The position numbers and the translations under genes were made by a program. The notes below the pieces were generated by a model. That model had not been told where the DNA came from. It worked only from the letters and a program-made list of their open reading frames with translations, and did not search any database. Of a DNA stretch of 64,000 bases, positions 1 to 11,110 are shown one piece after another. How positions within the stretch are numbered: the first letter of the stretch is position 1; every line of letters begins with the position of its first letter. Location: contig ML681994.1 in assembly GCA_007922195.1 (NCBI GenBank), forward strand, positions 47,739,362 to 47,803,361. Direction: 5' to 3'. The DNA comes from Podocnemis expansa. Taxonomy: Eukaryota > Chordata > Testudines > Podocnemididae.

Positions 1-265
1 ATCCAGAGTCAGGATCCCAGGACCTGCCACTGCCAGCCTGGCCCCCTAGCCAGGGACAGGGACAGGCAAGACAGTGGTTGCCGTGGGCAGCCCAGCCCAG
101 GAGAGGCAGGCACTGCCGCGGCTGGACTAGACCTGGATACCCAGCCAGCAATGGGGCCGGGAGAGAAGAGGGCACCCCAAGCATTCAGGGTCCTAGTGCC
201 AGGACTCGGGGCACATGCCTCCCTGCCAGGCACCAGCGACAGCCCTGTCCTGATGATGCGCCTGA
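1..265 (+). repeat. GC-rich interspersed repeat, family A, copy 1 (cut by window edge)
   Basis: This GC-rich block lies in AT-rich surroundings. It shares ordered motifs with 18775-19000 and 41461-41825. These include a CCAGGGAC..GG..AAGACAG segment, a GCCAGGACTCGGGGCAC segment near 210, and a final GCCAGGCACCAGCGACA segment near 224-243. Overlapping ORFs exist on both strands, as expected of GC-rich repeat DNA. The family is not one I can name. The left end lies outside the window. Confidence 0.6.
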
Positions 266-599
266 TGTGGCTGGGATCTGTGATGGTACCACTACCCTGG
301 AAGATTATTCCACACTCTCTCAAGCCTTGGGAGGCAGGGCACTCCTTGCCTACAGACAGCTCCCAAACCTGAAGCAAATACTCACGAGCACCATACAGTA
401 AGAATGCTAACCCAGGAACCTATCCTTGTAACAATCCACATTGCCAACTCTGCCTGCACATCAACTCTAGTGATATCATCACAGGTCCCTAACTGAATTG
501 ACTTTGCTAGCACTTGCCCTCCCCACTGTAATGCTTCTCCTTCATACTGGCATGCATACATACATCTTTTAACTGTAATTTCTACTTCATGTTTCTGAC
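266..599. other. Unannotated intronic DNA
   Basis: I see no recognisable gene, RNA or repeat here. The minus-strand ORF across it is not like any protein family I know. Confidence 0.4.
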
Positions 600-716
600 A
601 AAGTGGGGTAGGTTCCAAGAAAACTTTTGTTTCAAAGAAATTTTTCAGTCTTTGAAGTGCCACAGGATTCTTTTTTTTGCTGTACACAGACTAACATGGC
701 TACCTCTCTGGAATCT
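600..716 (-). repeat. Palindromic retroposon family, diverged fragment
   Basis: The minus strand reads a GGTAGCCATGTTAGTCTG head followed by a CCTGTGGCACTTCAAAGACT body. This is the same order as in the better copies at 42858-43026 and 48698-48940. It carries only one arm of the inverted structure and is strongly diverged. Confidence 0.6.
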
Positions 717-1465
717 AGCACTTATCTAGTCTATATAACAATTTCATTTTCATTCCTCCTGACTCTTTTTCTGATCCTCTTCACTGTGCACATCACTCTT
801 GTGTGCATTGTGCTTTTAGTTTGAAAGTTGTCCAGAGCAGAGACAATCACTGTGCATTTGCATGGCACAAAAACAGTGAAGTTATAATCCTGACTGAGAT
901 ACCTGTGCTCTATCATAATATAAATAAGAAATGCATGAAATTAAAATAAATAAATGTTTTGACTTACAATTAATTACAGGATTTTGCCCTCAGTAAATCT
1001 ATTGGGATATGGTCACTGATGATAATAGAGACAATTCAATATGTTAGGTGAATTTCTTAAGAAAGCTAAATAATAGCTCATTGTTTTAGCACCATGGGCC
1101 AAAAATAAAGACGTTCAACAAAATTGTTTTCTTTGATCTTCACATTCCAGCAGAACCCCATTTATTTAGTTTAACTGAGATGGGGACCGGACTGGATAAA
1201 CCAAATTTCAGATAATCTGGAGAATGGGAAAATGTAATGTTGGCAGCTCTGTCTAGCAGACAGGAGATCATCCACTTCTGGACCTGTCTGTTCAGCTAAC
1301 ATAGAGAGTCAGATAAAGAAGGGTTGGATAAATGGAGTTCTACTATAGTTTATTTTGTTGGTATTTTGCTCCATGTACTTGAATGGAATTTCTCTGATCA
1401 TCAGTTAAAGAGCTGTACATAGAGGAAGGGCAGAATGCTGAAGTTAAATATTTCTTATGGATTCA
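717..1465. other. AT-rich intronic DNA
   Basis: No feature was recognised. The sequence is AT-rich, with stops in all frames at short spacing. Confidence 0.4.
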
Positions 1466-2925
1466 GACTCTAAGGTCAGAAAGGACCAATACAATCACCT
1501 AGTCTGACCTCCTGTGCAATGCAAGCCACAGAACCTCACCCACCTATTCCTGTAATAAGCCTCTAACCTATAAGTGAGTTATTAAAGTCTCAAATCATGA
1601 TTTAAAAACTTTAAAGTAGAGAGAATCTGCCAGCAAGTAAGCTATGCCTCATGCTACAGAGGAAGGCAAAAACCTTTGTCAATCTGCCGCAGAAAAAATT
1701 CCTTCCTGATCCCAAATATAGCAATCAGTTAAACCCTGAGCATATGAGCAAGACTTTTTCAGCCAGACACCCAAGAAATTCTCTATCAGAACTCAGAACC
1801 CACCCATCTTATGTCTCATCTCAGGCCCATCGGTATACCCACCATGAGTAGTCAAAGACTGTTCAATTGCCAGATTAGGGTGTCCAATCAGACCACATAC
1901 TCCATAAAATTATTAAGTTCAGTTTTGCAGCTGGCTCAGTTTTTTGTTTTTTTTTCCCCTCACCCAGACAGCTCTCTCGGGAAGGCTATTGCAGAATTTT
2001 ACTCCTCTGATGTATAGATATCTGCAACTGATTTCAAGTCTTCCTGATGTCCAGTTTATATTCATTAATTCTTGTTTCCACATTGGTATTTATCCCTTTA
2101 ATGTATTTATTGAGAGCAAGCATATCTCCCTTCAGTCCTCTTTTGGTTAGGCTGAAAAAAGGCAAATTATTCATGACCTCTCTCATAAGGCAGGTTTTGA
2201 ATTGCATAGATCATCCTTGTAGCCCTTCTCTGCACCTGTTTGAGTTCAAATTAATCTTTCTTAAACATGGAGGACCAGAATTACACACAATAATCCAGAT
2301 TAGTTTTCACAAATGCCTTGTATAATGGTACTAAGACCTCCCTGTCTCTATTGGCAGTACCTCATCTGATGCATCCTAGGACTGCATTATTTTTCTTCAC
2401 AGCCACATTACATTTGGCGGCTCCTAGTCATCCTGCAAATCAATCAATTTAGCCAGGTCCTTCTCTTCCTGCATCACTTCCAACTGATGAGTTCTGAGCT
2501 AATAGCAAAAATACTTGTTATTAGTCCCTAAATGCACAATCTTGTACTTTCTGCTATTAAATTTCATCTTATTCTTACTACTCCAGTTTACGAGGTCATC
2601 CAGATCTTCCTGTACGATATCCCAATCTTTCTCTATATTAGCAAAACCTGCCAACTACATGTCATACACAAACTTTATTAGAAAATTCCCACTTTTTGTG
2701 TCATAGTCAGTAATCAAAAGATGACATAAGATTGGTCCCAAAACCGAACCTTCATGAGCTCCACTAATAACCTCCCTCCAGCCTGACTGTTCACCTTTCA
2801 GTATGACCGGTCATAGTCTCTCCTCTAACCAGGTCCTTATCCACCTTTCTACTTTCATATTAAGCCCCATCTTTCCCCATGTAACTAATAATTCCCTATG
2901 TGGAAGTGTATCAGATTAGCCACGG
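1466..2925 (-). mobile_element. CR1-type LINE fragment, 3' part, minus strand
   Basis: The plus-strand text begins at 1466 with an AAGGTCAGAAAGGACC / AGTCTGACCTCCTG block. This is the reverse complement of the 3' end of a sauropsid CR1 LINE and also appears at 14695. It continues through phrases antisense to the 3' UTR (AGACACCCAAGAAATTCTC, CCTGAGCATATGAGCAAG) into reverse-transcriptase-derived sequence near 2050-2900. Reading frames are broken, so it is an old, 5'-truncated copy. The plus-strand ORFs at 1651-2700 are antisense shadows. The right boundary is approximate. Confidence 0.8.
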
Positions 2926-3751
2926 GATTATACTGAGAGATCCCGTTTAAATATCAGCATATGGAAAAAAAGAGAAGCAATTTATTATTTCAGTGAGTCT
3001 GCCTACAGGATTTTCACTTAGTTATGCAATGCATGTCTTTCAATTTCTCTACATATTTACAGAGATTAAACAGCTTCAGAAAAGTGGAAGGCATCATAAT
3101 GATGTGTCCTTTAGTTTGTTAAACAAAGTTCCTCTCCACTGTGTCAAAAGGCAGAGTAAAGCAGAGTGCGTATTTATTAGATTTAATTAGACCTCTGAGG
3201 GCATTTCAGTTATCTCCCCCAACCTTTCACTATAGCAACTGCATTCATCCCACCAGAAAAAAAAAAAAAAGCATCTTTTAAAAGGAATGGTAACATCTGT
3301 CAGTGGCAAGATGAGTCTTTACAAGATACATCAATAGATAAAACAGAGCCCTTTACTCCTAAACATACTATGAACTTTGCAAATCGACTCCTTTCCTTTA
3401 CCCTTTCAGCTTTCTAATGTCTCACTTCTAAATTATACTGGAAACTACAATGCTACAGAGCATGTGCCAGAGACACTGGCAATTTTAATATTTTCTCCTG
3501 ACTTGCCCTAGGGTTTCATAAGAATCAAGCCTAATTTTTTTAAAATTACAATTCACCTGCTAATTTTAAATTTAATAATACCTCACACTTTATACCATCT
3601 GGCTGGTATTCTGGATCTAACATATGCAGAGCTCTCAGGAACCTATAAGCAAAACATCATTAGTTTCTTCTTAAGGTCAGTCTTCATGTTATTAAGTGAT
3701 AAGGGTGGGTGGGGGGAGGCAAGGTGGGTTGTTGTGTTTGTATATAGCAAA
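2926..3751. other. AT-rich intronic DNA with short A-run
   Basis: Nothing recognisable was found apart from an A-run near 3258-3272. The stretch near 3110-3190 may be a further degraded LINE piece, but I cannot confirm it. Confidence 0.35.
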
Positions 3752-3908
3752 AATAATGAAAGTCTTGTGGCACCTTAGAGACTAAAAATTTCTTCTGGCA
3801 TACGTTTTTTTTTGTGCTGCACCTGGCAAAGTGGGTTGCAGCCCACAAAAGCTTATGCCCTAAGAAATCTGTTAGTCTTTAAGGTGCCACTGGACTTTCG
3901 TTGTTTCT
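3752..3908. repeat. Palindromic retroposon family, inverted-dimer copy
   Basis: The left arm GAAAGTCTTGTGGCACCTTA near 3760 is matched, as reverse complement, by the right arm at the 3908 end (GGTGCCACTGGACTTTC). A shorter pair of AGC TTATGC / GGCATACG type lies further in. Both arms share GAAAGTC and CACCT, which differ from the GGAGTC and CACTT of other copies. The GGGGTAGCC head is absent. Confidence 0.7.
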
Positions 3909-4855
3909 TCATGTTATTGATTCAAATAAAACAAACTTAAAGGACATGAGAAGAGGTATAAAATCACATAAAAGAAAATAGATGGAAAATTTAACAAACG
4001 AAATCCAAACTTCAATCAGAAACCTACAAAAGCCAAGGGCTCAAATGTAAGGCTCAGACTCAAGTCATCACTTATGCTATTGTACACAAGTGTTGTTCAA
4101 CATTCAATATTTTGAGAACGTCTTATAAAGAACACTCTAATCTGCAACTTCTTAGCACTACAAAGGGTTAAAATAGATTATATGGATGAACCAACCCCTG
4201 TGGTGTATCTAGCTAGCTATGTTCTCATCGCACGCTCACCAAGCTATCTGAGCACCTTCATAGTATCTGACCTCTGTTTGTGGGGTTTCACCATATGCTT
4301 AACAAAGAATTTTGTGGCTAACATCGTTGTGAAGGGAAAACTTTAAAGTTCTGTTAGAGTTGTTATAGTCCTCTGAAGCTCTTAAGTACCTGAAGATATA
4401 GGCAACCATACTGTATGCTGCTCATTTTCAACCATAGCCAAAGTTAGCATATCTAAGTGAAGTGCATGAATATAAAAATGTTTGAAATAGTTCTTCAAAT
4501 ATTTTCATAATCCAAAATAGATCAAGTGTTTCTAAAAAAAAAGTTAGTATTTGGACCACATCCTCAGCTGTTAATTAAACTGTGTAAGGCTATGACTGCT
4601 TATCACAGAACTTCTTATGCTTAGAGATCCAAAGGAAGCCCCCAAGGTTCCAAACTAAGTATGCCTATGCATTTTTGTCTTCCATATACTACTGCTAATG
4701 CCATATATATAAAACTGGGTGACTGTTCCTGCAAAAACCTGGTTTAGGGTCATCATGAGAAGAGATGCTGAGCCAGAACAGCAGAAGTGGACAAAGTATC
4801 ATGAGTTCTGCTGATCTGGTGAAATGTTTGATATTCAAGATAGCAGGAATTTTAT
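3909..4855. other. AT-rich intronic DNA
   Basis: No gene, RNA or repeat was recognised. Confidence 0.4.
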
Positions 4856-4967
4856 AGGGTGACCAGATGTCCAGAGTTTGTAGGCACAGTCTGGTTAGTC
4901 AGGACTTTTTCTTATATATTACCCCTGCCCCGCTTCTGATTTTTCACACTTGCTATCTCATCACCCT
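4856..4967. mobile_element. Short terminal-inverted-repeat element (AGGGTGACCAGAT type)
   Basis: This 112-bp element starts AGGGTGACCAGATGTCC and ends with the imperfect reverse complement ATCTCATCACCCT. A perfect 7-bp direct repeat, ATTTTAT, flanks it (4849-4855 and 4968-4974) and is taken as the target-site duplication. I recall the same start and end in other reptile repeats. It is non-coding and non-autonomous. The ORF across it is spurious. Confidence 0.75.
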
Positions 4968-7900
4968 ATTTTATGCTATCAGCTTACAAAATCTTGATAT
5001 GATCCAACTTAAATTTGAGCCTGACCTTTCACTCACTGATCCGCAACACTGAAACTTAGTCACGCCTAATCCATACCCAGACACTAAGCAAGAGCCTCAG
5101 GTAAATAAATCAGTTTAGCCCCACTGATTTTAATGGAACTTTGCATTTACACCAGATGAGGATCTAGCCCACACCTCCTTAGATCACGACATGACTATTT
5201 TAAATAATCCTATGACACCAGAAAGCTGGGAAACGTGTGCACTCATTTTAAAAGAAAAATTGTATTGGCTAACTGTAACTAAGACATTGAGTACTAAATT
5301 TTAGGTCTCAGTAAATTTTTATAGGCATGTTACATAAAAAAATAAGAAGAGTCAACTTATATTGTAATGAATGTGATCAAAAGCCCTTACACAGAGGAAT
5401 TAATGAACACTGCTAAAATAAAAAAGGCTCTGTGATAACTTGTCTGTGACACTAGTAGTCAGTTTAAATATATCTTCACATAACTTAGCTATATTTCCCT
5501 CTGTGGGAAATATGTAATATGGTTCCTTAGTGTTTAAATTCAATTCCAAAATAATCACACAAGCATTTGATGAAACCAGACATTTCATACAAGCCAGTTA
5601 GGACACACTACTTATTTCAAAAACAATTTTTAAAAAATAAACCTATGTCCAAATAACTCTGCTTCCTTGTAAAGTTTACATCTGTGTCTTTGCAGGCCAG
5701 CTAAATATCATGCGTTTTCCTCCTATTTTGAAATATGCTAGTCATTGCAGACATTCCCAGTATTCATGCCATGCTAGTTTATTTCTCCCCACAAGATCAT
5801 AAAGATGCACTACTATGGATCTGACATATTTACTATAATCCTGCGGCTACTATACTGGGAGAAATGCCTTTATTACTGTAACGAACAGGTGCTTTCTAAA
5901 ATTCTTGCCATAGTTCATCTATATATTTATGATCAACTTTAAGTGTATTTTAATATACTAACTAAATATGATGAGCGTTTTGTCTGTCTTCAGTGCAGCT
6001 TTCACTGAACCTTGTACTTTTTCACAAAACAACATTTTCAAGACGATGTTTTCATTAGATACCTGCTGACTTGTAACCATTATTAAGTATGTGCAAATGA
6101 CAAGCAACACAAAAAAACCTAAAAAACGGGGGGGGGGGGGTTAATGAGTTCATGTGCATCTTCTTTAATGATTAGTGCACTGTTTTCTAGCACAGAAAAA
6201 TGGCAGCCAGGATGTGTCCCTGCTGAGCCTTTTCTTTTGTGACATCATGCAATCAGATGTGAGCAATCCAATGGAATACGTCACTCACTGCCTGATGCAA
6301 ATGAACAACTCTGAGTCCCTCAGTGAAGAGACACTGTTAAAAATCCTGTGGTTCCTTTAATGTTCTCTGATCTCATGGGGGAAAAAGGACTCCTTGTTTC
6401 AGGGCAGAAGAAAGAGTTCCAGGAAAGAGCTAAAACAGGATTATAATCACAGACAAGTACTGATTAAAACGGCAATGTGCAACTGAAAGAACTAATATTT
6501 CATACTTCTTTCCTCAAGAATGTGTGTGCCTGCATGTTTGCATCTGCTGTATACACATATATAATATTTTAGATGGACCTGGTAGCAATACCTACAGCCA
6601 AGTTTCTTCTTATTTTCCATCACAAGACTGTTTACAGTGCTTGTAATTTTAAGAAACGTTAGCCATTTGGCCTGAAATTTCCCATGTTGGTGCCTGCCTC
6701 AGGCTGAATTTTATTTATTTCTCTATTTGTGTATGAAGTACTGAAATCATCATAGACATTTTTGAAGAGGAGGATTGGGAGTAATTAAAAAAAATTCATT
6801 GTCAGTGCTAAAACATTCATACAGCTGTTTTGATGAGAACCCGACTGCCAACTGTGCTTTGAAATAGAAACTGACCTGGATTCAACAGATGGATCAGCCT
6901 GGGATGAAAGACTTTCTTTTTGTTGTCCCCATTAAAAGTCACCAAAATTTGGTTCCATTATAAGACCTTGAAAATCAGTTGAAACATGTGCAGCAAATAT
7001 TTATCATAGGCTGACAGCTCAATTTCTGAACAATCTGTCAGCATTAAATATGCACTAGTCCAGATTTTCAGGGCTAAGCAGTTTTCCTGTAATTGCTCTT
7101 CCTCATAGGTTGAGAATGCTGGAATTGAGAACAGGAGCTAGTCTCTCCTGTGCTCTCAATGCTACTAGTGCTGGTGTCCAGAGGCAGAAGAGTCTGTAAC
7201 CACTAGAACACATGCCCACTGAACCTGGTACAGAATCCATATTTTGACTCCTCACATTTCTCTGTTGTAAGCATATAACTGTGACAGCCATTGGTAAGCA
7301 TGTATCTGTCTTGCACCTTCCCTTCCCTCCCCCTCCCCCCTAGTGGTTGGTCCACATACAGAATGCTAACTACTCTCCTGGTTCCACGCAGAGAGGTATG
7401 TGTTATGGCTCTAAAGGTTCTTACCTTGATGATTAACTCTGTGAATATCAATATAGTTTCACACAATGGAATAACTTTTTTCTTGTTTTTTACATGAAGA
7501 ACCATATTAAAAGAATATTTAGGTTGCTAAGTCAAGCATGGAGAACTTAAAAGAAACCAGAATTAATATTGCATACATAACTTTGATTTTGTTCCCTTGT
7601 GACTATGCTTTATGATACAGTTATTAAGACCTTTAACCACATCTGGGGAGTTGACTCAGAAGGAAACGCGAACAGAAGGTTTAATTTCTAAGATAGATAG
7701 AATTTTGATTGAAAGAGATGTACACAAGCCCCTCCGAGGACCTTCACCTTGTTTTGGTTGAGGAGCTGGCACTTTCCAATGAACCCCCAGGGCTATGTCA
7801 TCAGAAGTTTAGTGCCTTAGAGGGTCACGCTAGACAAACGTGTATGGGCAGAATGTTCCAGACTAAAAATGATCCACTCTAAGATGCTCATGAAGGTCCT

Positions 7901-8169
7901 AAAAGGATCATGTGACCCTCACTCTCTTAGATAGACCTGGGAGATCCAAACAATCAGTGTGTGACACCAGGGAATGTATGGTGGAGGACCCTCTGAGGAA
8001 AAACTTCCAAGAGAACTTCTGCATTCCAGATGAGGTCATAGACACTGACTCTGAGAGGAACATATGAAGTCTTAAGTCACTGAGGAAACAAAAAAAGCTG
8101 CAGCCTGAAAGCAATTAATTCCTGTCATGGTCACGAATCTGGGATCTGCTGGTGGACATCGCTGTTGAG
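4968..8169. other. Long AT-rich intronic stretch with a G13 run
   Basis: No coding exon was recognised. A run of 13 G lies at 6128-6140, directly after an A-rich stretch. The phrase around 5115-5175 (CACTGATTTTAATGGAA, ACACCAGATGAGGATCT) resembles an old amniote interspersed repeat that carries the TTCAATGGGA theme also seen near 45610. The identity of that repeat is uncertain. Confidence 0.35.
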
Positions 8170-10080
8170 GAAGACTGTTAAGGAGAAGAAAGTGACCTTC
8201 CAAGAAAGGCTTCTAAGTCAAACTTCTGATACAATTGAGAAGTATTGGTGGGCTTGGAAAACTGCAGCTCCGTCAGTCACTGAAGTGAAAAACCAGGTTT
8301 GGGAGTAGTTTGGAAAAAACATGGAGTATGAGTCCCGGGTAGCCTCAAAGGTGTTCTGGCAAACCATTCATTCCCTTAGGAACCGTCAATGACACATAGC
8401 TAAGGCTGTTCTCAGCAATGGGTACTGAAATGCTGACCATGACTGTGAAGATCATTGAGAGGTGGAAAAAGCATCTCAAGGAACTCCTCAACATGGTGGA
8501 CACACCCTCCTTTCAGGAGTTAATGCTAAAAACCTTTGGAAGGATTGGATCTATTTCTCTTGATGAGGTTGCTGCTAGCAGTAAAGTGCTATCAGAGCTG
8601 TAAGGAAGTGGGAGTAGATGAGATTCACTTTGAGATGCTGAAATCACTGGACATAGCTGGCACACCATGGAAGGCAGGCACAGTAATCTCAGGAATCGGC
8701 AAACTGGGATGGTGGTCCTGATCTTTAAGAAAGGAGACCAGAGGGTATGTTTGCAAGGGGATCGTACTTCTCAAACTCCTTACCAAACAAAGCCTATGCC
8801 AGGATGTTGGAGAAGAGGCTATGCAAAATTATCTGAATCTCAGATTCAGGAGGGAAAATGTGGTTTCCATCCTGGACATGGCACTACGGACCAGTCTTTT
8901 GCTCTCTTACAGATACTCAAGAGGTCATGGGAGTTTGCTAACCAGGTTAACCTTTGTTTCATAGATTAGGAGAAAGCTTATGACCATGTTCCCCAAGATG
9001 TCCTGTGGGAAGTGCTGTAGGAATTTGAAGTGCCGATCCCAGTTCTGTGTGCTGTCCAATATCTCTGTTCCTGAAGTGATAGTTGTGTCTGCATTCTTGG
9101 CATTTTCAGCTAATTCCAGGTGAGTGCTGTATTCCACCAAGGATACTTCCCGGTCCCACTCCTGTTTGTGTTCATCATGAACAGGATATCAAGTCGCAGC
9201 CAAGTTGGGGAGCGTAACTGGTATGGGGACTGGGAAGGGGCATCTCTGCTGTTTGCAGATAATGTTGTCCTCCTTGCTTCTTCAGACAGAACTCTGAGGT
9301 ATGCTCAAATGTTTTTCTGCTGAGTTTGAAGCAGCTGGGATGAGAATCAGTACCCCAGATCAGAGGTCCCGGTTCTTTCCCAGAAGAAAGTGGTGTGTTC
9401 TTTCCAGATGAAGGGGGAGTAGTGGCCCTTAGTGGAAGAGTTTAAGCATCTAGGGGTCATGCTCATGAATAATGGCAAGCGGGAGCATGAGATTGGCCAT
9501 CAGAGATAGTGGTACAGATGCTATACTGAACTGCGGTGGTAACACAGGCGCTAAGTTTTCAGTCTAAGCTCTCAGTTTACAGGTCAGTCTAAGTCCCTAT
9601 CTCCACCTGTGGTCATGACCTTTGGTTACTAACTGAAAGGATGAGACTGCAGGTAGAAATGGTGCAAATGAGATTTCTCCACAGGGTCACTGGGCTGACC
9701 CCTCAAAATAGGCTGGGGGGCATGGCTATTTGAGAAAGCTTCAGGGTGGAGTCACTGTTCTTCTGAATTGAGAGGAGTCAGTTGAAGCAGTTTTGGCACC
9801 TGATAAGGATGCCCCTGGTGGGCTTCCTTTAGACCTATACCAGACATATCCCACTGGGAGGAAGCCCCAAGGTCAACCCAGGACACTGGAAGGATTATAT
9901 CTGCTGGCTGGCATGGGAACACAAGGTAATCTCTCAGGAGCTGGAAACTGTTGTGAAAGAAAGGGAGCTCTAGTCTTCCCTACTCTGCATCTTGCCACTG
10001 CAGCCCTCACTGGGAAAAGAGGAAGAGGAGAAGATGACAACAACCCTGATGATCAGATGGGAAAGATATTTTAAGAAAGA
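8170..10080 (+). pseudogene. Degenerate RTE/Rex3-like LINE: reverse transcriptase to C-terminus
   Basis: Pieces of one reverse transcriptase run in order across three plus-strand frames. The order is a VWE.FGKNMEYESRVASKVFWQT segment (8310-8370), ERWKKHLKELLN (8458-8495), VDEIHFEMLKSLD (8610-8655), LIFKKGDQRVC (8719-8750), QIQEGKCGFHPGHGTTDQSF (8840-8900), EKAYDHVPQDVLWEVL (8970-9018) and SLLFADNVVLLAS (9245-9285). The C-terminal GRKPQGQPRTLEG segment (9857-9900) and a final LW/LL.P-like segment near 9970-10010 follow. The family's catalytic FADD is FADN here, and there are many stops and frameshifts, so it is dead. The motif order fits the RTE-like LINEs abundant in fishes. Exact clade (Rex3, RTE-X or BovB) is not certain. 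Confidence 0.85.
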
Positions 10081-10647
10081 AATCGATCTGGATGAAGGGG
10101 TCCCTAAATGGGAAAGGCGATGTTCATCTTCAGTTAATGTATCTTGTAAAGAAGACTTTTAAAAATTACTGTATAGATTGCATTTGACTCCAGTTAAGAT
10201 CCATCATATTTTTGCTACCCAGATATTGCTCTGTTGGATGCATTGTATGGAAAAGGGAACATGTGTGTACATGTGGATGAAATTATAAAAGAGATTCATA
10301 TTATGACAAAATGTCAGTTTCCTAATGACTTTCTGAACAGCTTGCTTAATGCTCTAGTAAAGTATCTACATTTTAAACAGAATCACAAAACAGCAAACAT
10401 TTATATTTCACATTATTAAAAACATGTGAATCCTTCTCTGGAATTGTGGTATTGTAAAATATGGACTGTCCTTGCAACGGAAAAGCTCTCCTAAAAGTAC
10501 ATGCACAGGAGAATGAGCATTTTGATATTTAGTTACCTTTTCCACCACACTTTCACCATACCCCAGCCACCAAGCCAGAATCTTTAACCAGATACTTTTA
10601 ATATTAACCTGACTGTAAATAAGCTATAAGTAATGTGTGATATAGTA
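10081..10647. other. AT-rich intronic DNA
   Basis: This may include the 3' tail of the preceding LINE. Otherwise nothing was recognised. Confidence 0.35.
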
Positions 10648-10703
10648 GCTCATGCGATAAATAAATCTGTTCGCCTTTAAGTGCCACAGCACTCCTTGCT
10701 TCT
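10648..10703 (+). repeat. Palindromic retroposon family, right-arm fragment
   Basis: The order GCTCATGCGATAAATAAATC, then CCTTTAAGTGCCACAGCACT, then CCTTGCTT matches the right arm of the copies at 42858 and 48698. The left arm and head are missing. Confidence 0.7.
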
Positions 10704-10914
10704 TATTGTAAGCATTATAATCTGACCTTAATATTTTTAATCATATGATGACATAATACTTTTTCCACAATGCCTCTGCCTCGCTCAGTACACATGATGG
10801 ACGGTGGTAAAGTAATCTGGGGGTCGCAATGAGCAAGACATTCTGTAAGACACCTGTCTTTTTTTGTTATGGAAATTGAAAGTTATGTAATAACCTTATA
10901 TACATGTCTATCTA

Positions 10915-10918
<4 letters not shown>

Positions 10919-10951
<33 letters not shown>
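10919..10951. repeat. (CA)n microsatellite
   Basis: About 16 uninterrupted AC units are followed by a C-rich spacer. Confidence 0.97.
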
Positions 10952-10952
<1 letters not shown>

Positions 10953-10964
10953 CTACCCCTAATG

Positions 10965-11110
10965 GTCAAGGCAGCTGAACGTTGCCCCAGAGAACTGAAG
11001 TCTATCTCTGCCTTTGCCACTGAATTCTCTGTGACCCTGGGTCAAGTCACTTAAGCCAAAGTTTTGATAGTTGGCCATTAATTCACTTTTCCTCATTTTC
11101 TGGTTGCCCA
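10965..11110 (+). mobile_element. MIR-type SINE
   Basis: The order TGCCTTTGCCACTGAATTC, then GTGACCCTGGGTCAAGTCAC, then TTTTCCTCATTTTC follows the MIR core (TCTGCCACT..., GTGACCTTGGGCAAGT, TTTCCTCATCTG) on the plus strand. It is diverged, as expected of an old amniote SINE. Confidence 0.7.

Noticed and set aside
1651..2706. A chain of plus-strand ORFs of 63 to 92 codons
   Set aside because: They are antisense readings of a minus-strand CR1 LINE.
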